From: Bacteroidota bacterium
GTDB lineage: Bacteria; Bacteroidota; Bacteroidia; Bacteroidales; UBA932
Reading direction: 5' to 3'
Assembly (NCBI GenBank): GCA_029567375.1
Contig: JAKQLB010000381.1
Span: 1-60,134 of the forward strand
DNA: 60,134 nucleotides
Positions 53,637 to 60,134 of the stretch are shown piece by piece. The first letter of the stretch is position 1, and each line of letters opens with the position of its first letter. Both the position numbers and the translations under genes were made by a program. The notes below the pieces were generated by a model. It was not told where the DNA came from. It saw only the letters and a list, made by a program, of their open reading frames with translations, and did no database searches.

Positions 53637-54650
53637 ATGATACACCTTGCACAAGGAGAATATCTGCTCCTCTTACTCATAATACCTTTCCTCTTTATTT
53701 TCTACGGAGTTTCACTTCGTATCAAGAAAAGGAGGATTGCCAGACTCGGTGACACGGCACTTGTATCTAAACTGATGCCGGATGTTTCCGGAGGCAGGGG
53801 TTGGCTTAAAATCACTCTGCTAGCAATAGCCTGGTTCTTTTTTGTATTGGGTCTTGTTAGACCCCAGCTCGGCGCTCGTCTTAAGGAGAGACAGAGCAAG
53901 GGAGTGGAAGTGATGGTAGCGCTTGACGTCTCCAACTCAATGCTTGCCGAAGATTATTCTCCCAACCGTCTTGAAAGGTCCAAGCTGGCAATAGAACGAC
54001 TGGTGGATCGTTTACGCGGTGATCGTATAGGATTGATTCTTTTTGCGGGTCAATCCTTCGTCCAGCTCCCTATTACTACAGATTATGTGTCGGCCAAGAT
54101 ATTTCTCAATAGCATCACCACCGGTTCGGTGCCTATACAAGGCACTGCACTAGCTGACGCCATAACTACTTCTGCTCGCAGCTTCAGTACCCAGAGTGAG
54201 AACAGCCGAGCAATCATTGTCATTTCAGATGGAGAAGATCACGAAGGAGATGTAATGGATGTGGCCCGTACCGTGGCTGAGAGTGGTATCAGGATTTATT
54301 GCATAGGTGTGGGTTCGCCGGAGGGTAAACCTATTCCCATGAATGGAGGGCTGCTGAAAGATAGGGATGGGGAAATAGTGGTAACTCGTCTGGATGAAAA
54401 TACGCTCAGCAAGATAGCCGATATAGGAGATGGTCTTTACGTGCGTGCAGGTAATAGCGAATTTGGCTTAAATCCCATTATTGACCATATTAAGGAGATG
54501 GACGAACAGGAGTTTCAGTCTGTGGTGTTTGAGGATTTCGATGAGCAGTATATGTACTTTTTCGCCATTGCGCTCTTTTTCCTAATACTCGAAATGCTGA
54601 TTTCCGAGAAGAAAGGCCGCAGACAGCTCTTCAAAATGGAGGATAAATGA
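53637..54650 (+). CDS. batB: BatB, VWA-domain aerotolerance protein
   Basis: Paralogue of BatA with the same layout, 337 residues: N-terminal segments near 10-27 and 58-76, VWA domain with the MIDAS motif ALDVSNSMLAEDYSPNRLER and IVISDGEDHEGD, C-terminal segment near 308-326 (YMYFFAIALFFLILEMLIS). The stop overlaps the batC start by 4 bases (ATGA). Confidence 0.92.
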   Translation: MIHLAQGEYLLLLLIIPFLFIFYGVSLRIKKRRIARLGDTALVSKLMPDVSGGRGWLKITLLAIAWFFFVLGLVRPQLGARLKERQSKGVEVMVALDVSNSMLAEDYSPNRLERSKLAIERLVDRLRGDRIGLILFAGQSFVQLPITTDYVSAKIFLNSITTGSVPIQGTALADAITTSARSFSTQSENSRAIIVISDGEDHEGDVMDVARTVAESGIRIYCIGVGSPEGKPIPMNGGLLKDRDGEIVVTRLDENTLSKIADIGDGLYVRAGNSEFGLNPIIDHIKEMDEQEFQSVVFEDFDEQYMYFFAIALFFLILEMLISEKKGRRQLFKMEDK

Positions 54651-55429
54651 TGAAAAGGATAGTTTTAATAATATTTGTACTTTTTATGACCGTATTAACG
54701 GCCTTTGCGCAGGCAGATCGTTCACAGGTACGCCGGGGCAACAGAGATTTCCGTAAGGAAAAGTATCAGGAGGCTGAAATTAACTACAAGAAGGCGCTTG
54801 TGACCGACTCACTTTCCAATGCAGCCGGTTACAATCTCGGCAATACTTTTTTCCGTATGGAAAATTTTACCGAAGCGGATAAATATTACTCTTCGGTGGC
54901 CGATTCCCTTGGAAAGGAGAAGCATGGTTCCGATATTTATCACAATATGGGCAATTCGTTGCTTAGTCAGAAAAAATATGCTGAAGCAATAGAGGCCTTC
55001 AAGAACTCTCTGCGCCGTAATCCTGACGATATGGAGACAAAGTCTAACCTTGCTTACGCTCAAAAGATGTTGCAGGATCAGCAGCAGAATCAAGACCAGA
55101 ATCAGGACCAGAATCAGGACCAGAACCAAAACCAGGATCAAGACCAGGATCAAGACCAGAACCGGGACCGGAATAAAGACCAAGATCAAAACGATAACAA
55201 GGATCAGGACAAGAATCAGGACCAGGATCAGAATCAAGATCAGAATAAGGATAATAATGACGACAAACAGGACCGGCGAGGTGGAGAGACTCCTCCCCCT
55301 AAAATAACACCTCAAGCTGCCCAGCAGATGCTCCAGGCGATCCAGGAGAAAGAAAAAGAGACCCAGGAGAAGGTCAAGAAGGAAAAGGCCCTCTTGTTAA
55401 AATCCAAACAGAAAGAAAAAAACTGGTGA
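54647..55429 (+). CDS. batC: BatC, TPR protein with a Gln/Asp/Asn-rich repeat
   Basis: A 260-residue exported protein (signal peptide to about residue 22, LTAFAQA). About 30-140 are TPR repeats (ADKYYSSVADSLGKEKHGSD, YAEAIEAFKNSLRRNPDDME). Residues about 145-205 are an unusual acidic low-complexity tract of QD, QN and KD dipeptides, then a Lys/Glu-rich coiled tail. The tract is encoded by imperfect 12- and 6-bp repeats, so its length may vary between strains. A second ATG three bases later could also serve as the start. Confidence 0.88.
   Translation: MMKRIVLIIFVLFMTVLTAFAQADRSQVRRGNRDFRKEKYQEAEINYKKALVTDSLSNAAGYNLGNTFFRMENFTEADKYYSSVADSLGKEKHGSDIYHNMGNSLLSQKKYAEAIEAFKNSLRRNPDDMETKSNLAYAQKMLQDQQQNQDQNQDQNQDQNQNQDQDQDQDQNRDRNKDQDQNDNKDQDKNQDQDQNQDQNKDNNDDKQDRRGGETPPPKITPQAAQQMLQAIQEKEKETQEKVKKEKALLLKSKQKEKNW
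55080..55260 (+). repeat. In-frame tandem repeats in batC
   Basis: About 180 bp made of AATCAGGACCAG-like 12-mers and GACCAG/GATCAG 6-mers. All units keep the reading frame. Confidence 0.8.
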
Positions 55430-55448
55430 TCACACCGGATGAAATAGT

Positions 55449-58049
55449 ATGAAACGAACACTGACATTCCTCTTTTTATTACTTGTTTCGGCCAAAGCAG
55501 CCTTCGGCCAGGGGCTCACTGTTGAGGCTCCGGGCGTAGTAGCGATGGACGAGACATTTAGAATAGTCTTTACTTCAGATGGCAAGATGTCGGACTTTGA
55601 CTGGCCAGGGAGTGACGATTTCAATGTAGTGTGGGGGCCACAAAAAGGCACTTCCAGCAGTGTGAGCATTATCAATGGCAAACGGACTTCCACCCACAAA
55701 GAGACTGTGACTTATTTGCTTCAGGCCAAGGGTGTAGGGAGTTTTACCATGCCGGCAGCAACTGCTACCATCGACAAACAGCAGTATAGTACGCGCAGTA
55801 TCACCATTGAGGTGGTCGGCAGCCAGCAGGAGACACAAAGTCAGGACCGGAATCAGCAGGCTGATACACAGCAGAGCCGGAGCGATTCAAAGGTACAAAG
55901 TGCCTCTTCCGACGATATTTTCCTAAGGTTGACACTAAACAAGCGCAATGTCGTAAAGGGTGAGCCTATAATTGCCACCCTCAAGCTATATACCAGAGTG
56001 GACATCGCAAATTTTGAGGATGTAAAGTTTCCTACCTTCAATGGCTTCTGGAGCAAAGAGATCGATACACCGCAGAATATAGAATTCAACAGGGAAAATG
56101 TAGACGGCACCATCTACAATGCGGCCTTGCTTCGTAGGTATATGCTTATTCCCCAGCAGACCGGAAAAATCAATATTGAGTCTGCGGAGATAGTCTGCGT
56201 GGTAAGGATACGTGCTAGTACCACAGGTCCGAGAAGCATTTTCGATGACTTTTTTGACAATTTCCAGACAATCAGAAAACGGCTCTTCACTCCCGAGACT
56301 GTAGTTACGGTAAATGCTTTGCCGGCAGCTCCGGCATCTTTTGGCGGTGGAGTTGGAGATTTCAAGATCAGTACATCATTGAGTAAAGATAGTCTTACTG
56401 CACATGAGGCCGTTTCGCTGACTGTCACGATTAGCGGAACCGGTAATATTTCCATGTTGGAAGCTCCAAAAGTGGAGTTTCCCTCCGATTTTGAACTCTA
56501 TGACGTTAAGACTACTGAAAAGGTTTCATATGATGGTACTTCAGGCAGCAAGACTTTCGAATATCCCTTTATACCACGTAGCCACGGAGATTTTGAGATT
56601 GCCCCGATTGAATATTCATTTTATGACCTTTCAGCTAAACGATACAAAACTCTAAATACCGGTGCTCTCTCCGTTAAGGTGGGGCGTGGCAGCGGCATTG
56701 ATCATGGAGGAGTGGTAATGCCGGGTGTCACCCGACAGAGTGTCAAAAATCTGGCTGAAGATATCCGGTATATCTCGATCGGTGCTCCTTTGTTGAGAGA
56801 TAAAGGGCGTTTCTTTGCCGGATCGTTCCATTTCTATGGATTGATTGCGATTATCATACTGCTATTTTTCGCAGTAGGTGCAATCTTCAAAAAGAGAGCT
56901 GCACTTCGTAGCGACGTGATAGGTACACGCAACCGTAGAGCCAAAAAAATGGCCCGTTCGCGTCTGCAACAGGCAGGCACCTATCTAAAACAGGGACTCA
57001 GCGGAGCATATTACGAGGAACTCCATAAGGCGATGCTCGGTTATGTCTCCGACAAACTGATTATCCCTGTGGCCGACCTATCCAAAGAGAGAATCTCCTC
57101 ATCCCTTGCAGAAAAGAGTCTTCCCGACCAACTGATAACCCGGTTCATTTCCATCCTTGACAGATGTGAATTTGCAAGATACTCGCCTGATTCCAAAACT
57201 GCGGAGATGGAGAGTCTCTACGATGAAGCTGTGAGTGTTCTTTCTGAAATTGAATCACAACTGAAAAGCACGACCAAACGCTCAAGGAACTCTGTAGCGC
57301 TAATCATTGCGCTGCTTCTGTTACTCACCCCTTGTGCTGCTCCTGCCCAGGAAAGTGTAGATGATCTTTGGGAAATGGCATCCGGTTACTATGCAGAAGG
57401 CGACTATGTCAACGCGCTTAACTTCTACCTTATGATAGAGGGTGAGCAGAAGGTTTCGCCGGATCTCTATTACAATATAGCCAACAGCTACTTCAAGAGC
57501 GGCGATAATTCTCACGCAATCCTCTATTACGAGAAAGCGCTCAAACTGGATCCCTCACATGCTGATGCGTCACACAACCTGGCCATTGCACAGAGATTTA
57601 CTCTCGACAAGATAGATGTATTGCCCGATTTGATACTCGTAACCTGGGTACGTAAGGTAAAATATCTCTTCTCGGCAGATGTATGGGCATGGATTGCAGT
57701 TGCGCTGGCATTGGCTATGGCCATGCTGATGCTTGGATTCCGTTTTGGGTCTTCGCTTCGCAGTCGTAAAACTTCGTTTGTGCTGGCTTGTGTTTGTCTC
57801 CTATTTGCTGGCATAGCATTTGCGTTCTCCATTAGTGAGAAAAATGATGCGATCAAAGAGGATTCGGCAATAGTCATGTCACCGGTTGCTTCTGTAAGAA
57901 GTTCGCCTGGAGAGGCAGGAAACCCTATTTTCGTGCTTCATGAAGGCACTAAGGTCTCTTTGCTTGATGAACTTGGTGAATGGACGAGAATTGAACTCTC
58001 TGACGGACGCCAGGGCTGGATTACTGCTGAGAGCATCAGTAAAATTTAA
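55449..58049 (+). CDS. BatD-BatE fusion protein
   Basis: An 866-residue protein joining two normally separate Bat products. Residues 1-600 are BatD: signal peptide (AKAAFGQG), beta-sandwich domains (GLTVEAPGVVAMDETFRIVF, SLTAHEAVSLTVTISGTGNI), a membrane segment at about 455-477 and a cytoplasmic helical part. At about 615-636 a hydrophobic stretch ending APAQ looks like the former BatE signal peptide. TPR repeats follow (to about 725), two membrane segments (about 740-795) and a C-terminal SH3-like domain (SVRSSPGEAGNPIFVLHEGT). The frame has no interruption. Membership in the Bat operon is clear. Confidence 0.88.
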   Translation: MKRTLTFLFLLLVSAKAAFGQGLTVEAPGVVAMDETFRIVFTSDGKMSDFDWPGSDDFNVVWGPQKGTSSSVSIINGKRTSTHKETVTYLLQAKGVGSFTMPAATATIDKQQYSTRSITIEVVGSQQETQSQDRNQQADTQQSRSDSKVQSASSDDIFLRLTLNKRNVVKGEPIIATLKLYTRVDIANFEDVKFPTFNGFWSKEIDTPQNIEFNRENVDGTIYNAALLRRYMLIPQQTGKINIESAEIVCVVRIRASTTGPRSIFDDFFDNFQTIRKRLFTPETVVTVNALPAAPASFGGGVGDFKISTSLSKDSLTAHEAVSLTVTISGTGNISMLEAPKVEFPSDFELYDVKTTEKVSYDGTSGSKTFEYPFIPRSHGDFEIAPIEYSFYDLSAKRYKTLNTGALSVKVGRGSGIDHGGVVMPGVTRQSVKNLAEDIRYISIGAPLLRDKGRFFAGSFHFYGLIAIIILLFFAVGAIFKKRAALRSDVIGTRNRRAKKMARSRLQQAGTYLKQGLSGAYYEELHKAMLGYVSDKLIIPVADLSKERISSSLAEKSLPDQLITRFISILDRCEFARYSPDSKTAEMESLYDEAVSVLSEIESQLKSTTKRSRNSVALIIALLLLLTPCAAPAQESVDDLWEMASGYYAEGDYVNALNFYLMIEGEQKVSPDLYYNIANSYFKSGDNSHAILYYEKALKLDPSHADASHNLAIAQRFTLDKIDVLPDLILVTWVRKVKYLFSADVWAWIAVALALAMAMLMLGFRFGSSLRSRKTSFVLACVCLLFAGIAFAFSISEKNDAIKEDSAIVMSPVASVRSSPGEAGNPIFVLHEGTKVSLLDELGEWTRIELSDGRQGWITAESISKI

Positions 58050-58059
58050 TTTTTAAGGA

Positions 58060-58722
58060 ATGAGAAGAGTTCTACTGATACTATCTGCTGCCATGGCAGC
58101 AGTAATGCCTATCAGAGCCCAGTATTATTTTGCCACGCAGCCCGGTTCGCAGGCGAGTTTCAGGGTTTACGACAACAAAGGCGAATTCAGGGGTTCGTAT
58201 GATGAAACCCTCCAAAGCTTAAACGGCGAGTCACTTGACAATGCTACCGTGATTTTAGAGCAGGTCTATTTTGATAAAAACGGCGAACATCTTTTCAAAG
58301 ATGTAACGGCGAATATGTTCCTTTATTTCAAAGATGGAGAGTTGACCGTAAAACTCGAGACCATCAGAAAAGGAATAGCAACAAAGGACCTTATGGTAAA
58401 GGGCTGTGTTGTATTTGTTCCTTCGGATATCAGAGCAGGTGAGGAACTACCTGACAGAAGTTTGTCGATAAAGATCGGCAGTATCGGTGGTACGGTTGAG
58501 CTGACGGAGCGTAAAGTGCTCGGGATGGAGAGCGTGACTGTACCGGCGGGTACCTTCAATGCCGCCAAAGTACAGGAAAAACAGAAAACCAGAGTGGCAA
58601 TAATCACTGAAGAGGTGACTATAATTACCTGGATGGTAAAGGACATCGGCTGTGTCAGACAGGAGACTTACAACAGTAAGGGACGTCTTTTACAGACTAT
58701 CGAGATGGTCAGAAAGTTATGA
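58060..58722 (+). CDS. Exported protein, DUF3108-like
   Basis: A 220-residue protein with a signal peptide (PIRAQY, about residue 20) and an all-beta body. The segment GMESVTVPAGTFNAAKVQEK and the ending IGCVRQETYNSKGRLLQTIE resemble DUF3108-type proteins of unknown function. It starts 11 bases after the batD-batE gene, so it may be a late member of that operon. Its 3' end overlaps the convergent gene by 14 bases. Confidence 0.78.
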   Translation: MRRVLLILSAAMAAVMPIRAQYYFATQPGSQASFRVYDNKGEFRGSYDETLQSLNGESLDNATVILEQVYFDKNGEHLFKDVTANMFLYFKDGELTVKLETIRKGIATKDLMVKGCVVFVPSDIRAGEELPDRSLSIKIGSIGGTVELTERKVLGMESVTVPAGTFNAAKVQEKQKTRVAIITEEVTIITWMVKDIGCVRQETYNSKGRLLQTIEMVRKL

Positions 58723-60133
58723 ACAACATTGTAACTACCCCATCCATAGTTGAAATCAGGAGTTTGTCCTGACCGATAGGTTCGATGGAGTTGATTAATG
58801 CAACGGAGATCTTGTGCTTCCAGACAAGGTTTCCGTTTTTGCTGTCAAAGCAGAATATGTTGCCTTTATCGGTGGGGACTATAAGCATCTCCCTGCCATC
58901 TTTCAAGAGGATTGTGGCTGACGGGGTGGGAGCGATGTCATAACCCAGACCGCTTCGAATATTCCATTCCAAATGGGGATCATCCGACAGGGTTGACCAG
59001 CACTGTATGGAGTTGAACATATTTTTTACGAAAATTTTCGATCCCTCTTTTGAAAGTGCTATCGATTCACGCCCTCCGTCAACAGTCCAGATCTCTTTTC
59101 CGGTACGGGCGTCGATTGCGTGACATTTCCTGTCAGGAGTAACGAAGAAAATCTTTCCATTGCTTTTTACCGGCCAGACTGCTGCGGGGGAGAACATTCT
59201 GCTGCCCTTATTGCGCCACACCCATTGTTCTTTTCCCGTAGCGGGGTCTAGAGAGTAGAGGGAATTGCCCCAGTCTCCGAAAACAATCTGCTCTTTGTCT
59301 GCAAAGGGCTCACACTCCACAAATCCTTTTACTGCACCATATTCCCACAAAAGTTTGCCATTACGTAGGTTAAGAGCTCTGAATTTGGTGTCTGAAGCAC
59401 CGATATAGATTACTTTATTCATAATTACGGGCGAACCGAGTACGGACTTATTGCACTTATATTTCCATAATAGTTTGCCTTTGCGAAGGTTTAGACAGTA
59501 GATATAACCGTCTGTGGAACCGATGACCACTCTTGAACCTGATATAGCCGGAGTCGAAAAGACCTTTCCCCCGGTAGCAAAACTCCACCTGAGGGCACCT
59601 GTAGCACTATCCAGCGCTTTGACAACTCCTTTTGTATTGGCATAGAGCACGTACTTCCCTGCATGTACTGCACCGCATCCGATATCGCTCTCATCCTGGA
59701 TTTCCCAAATAGCCTTTACCTGTGGATATTCGCTGTTGACCTCGAATGTCATCCATGGAAAGTTTGCCGGAAGTGCATATTTGTTGTTTCTGCCTGAGGC
59801 TATATCAGGAGTGAACTGCGGTTCCGGAAACATTTCCCCGGTATACCAGGCTTTGCCGGTCTTTCCGCCTTTGCCGTCACTGTCAGCTGCCTTACGTTCG
59901 CAGATGGAGATATGTTGGTTGCTTATGGTCACAATATTGTACCCAACATGGCCGTTGCGCCCGGCTGCAGGAGCTCTTCCGAGCACTCCGGGGATACCGT
60001 CATACTCAAGTACGGTGTTACGATGCCAGTGACCACCCATTACAAGTTGAATATTTGTCTGCTTGAGAGTGTTGAGAACCTGAAAATAATTGAGCATCGA
60101 GGTGTCCTGAGGGTAGTGGTTGACAAATATCAC
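58709..60133 (-). CDS. Metallophosphoesterase with PQQ-like beta-propeller repeats (partial)
   Basis: The N-terminal part lies beyond the window edge; 474 residues are present. The start of the visible part is the end of a calcineurin-like phosphoesterase domain with IFVNHYPQDTSM and VMGGHWHRNTV. A beta-propeller follows from about residue 130, with repeated units such as DSATGALRWSFATGGKVFST, NLRKGKLLWKYKCNKSVLGS and NLRNGKLLWEYGAVKGFVEC. Such proteins are usually exported; signal peptide and substrate cannot be seen here. Confidence 0.9.
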   Translation of the reverse strand: MIFVNHYPQDTSMLNYFQVLNTLKQTNIQLVMGGHWHRNTVLEYDGIPGVLGRAPAAGRNGHVGYNIVTISNQHISICERKAADSDGKGGKTGKAWYTGEMFPEPQFTPDIASGRNNKYALPANFPWMTFEVNSEYPQVKAIWEIQDESDIGCGAVHAGKYVLYANTKGVVKALDSATGALRWSFATGGKVFSTPAISGSRVVIGSTDGYIYCLNLRKGKLLWKYKCNKSVLGSPVIMNKVIYIGASDTKFRALNLRNGKLLWEYGAVKGFVECEPFADKEQIVFGDWGNSLYSLDPATGKEQWVWRNKGSRMFSPAAVWPVKSNGKIFFVTPDRKCHAIDARTGKEIWTVDGGRESIALSKEGSKIFVKNMFNSIQCWSTLSDDPHLEWNIRSGLGYDIAPTPSATILLKDGREMLIVPTDKGNIFCFDSKNGNLVWKHKISVALINSIEPIGQDKLLISTMDGVVTMLFITF

Positions 60134-60134
60134 C

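Noticed and set aside
54809..55315. Minus-strand frame rich in Leu, Ile and Val opposite batC
   Set aside because: The hydrophobic repeats are simply the antisense of the Gln/Asp repeat; it resembles membrane segments by chance.

Overview
The window is a piece of a Bacteroidota chromosome, most likely order Bacteroidales. The evidence is a SusC/SusD pair with its own ECF sigma and FecR-type anti-sigma factor, a complete Bat (aerotolerance-type) operon, a sigma-54 regulator paired with an NtrY-like kinase, DUF4783, and promoter boxes of the Bacteroidetes type (TAnnTTTG near -7, TTTG near -33) in place of TATAAT. The genus cannot be decided from the sequence. Housekeeping genes show the organism's background: rpoC (3' part), tdk, rsmI, rlmH, der, cmk, ispH, efp and truA.

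Layout. 1-8.7 kb: end of rpoC, thymidine kinase, RsmI, a helix-hairpin-helix protein, a NatA/NatB-like ABC exporter, a 5'-nucleotidase split into two genes, and DUF4783. 8.7-19 kb: RlmH, a 1203-residue NtrY-like kinase, Der, a sigma-54 activator without its DNA-binding domain, Cmk-IspH, EF-P and a transglutaminase-like lipoprotein. 19-28.2 kb: an AT-rich accessory region. It starts with an AbiE-like toxin-antitoxin pair with a nested operator and a metallophosphoesterase. Then come two arrays of about 50-bp hairpin repeats enclosing a restriction-modification and Vsr cassette. It ends at a tRNA-Ser(GGA) gene. 28.4-36.3 kb: sigma / anti-sigma / SusC / SusD / surface lipoprotein, a TonB-dependent nutrient uptake locus. 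36.4-41.6 kb: two tandem Na+/phosphate transporter genes beside a PhoB/PhoR-like pair, with Pho-box-like sites. 41.7-47 kb: nitrilase, PruA, two orphan secreted proteins and a GH10-like lipoprotein-type hydrolase. 47-49.7 kb: truA-exbB-exbD-tonB. 49.8-58.7 kb: the Bat operon, with batD and batE fused. The right edge holds a truncated phosphoesterase/PQQ-repeat protein.

The most noteworthy structure is the 5.8-kb cassette at 22.2-28.1 kb. It carries a putative restriction enzyme, two C5-cytosine methyltransferases, Vsr and a chimeric gene, and it lies between 125-bp direct repeats that differ at one base. The right-hand copy runs into the terminator of the tRNA-Ser gene, and the left-hand arrays carry copies of half of that terminator. 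No integrase or transposase is visible, so recombination between repeats is the simplest explanation for its movement.

Expected joint function: ExbB/ExbD/TonB energise the SusC transporter, and the sigma/anti-sigma pair senses its substrate through the STN domain. PhoB/PhoR probably control the adjacent phosphate transporters. The NtrY-like kinase and the sigma-54 activator flanking der probably form one two-component system.
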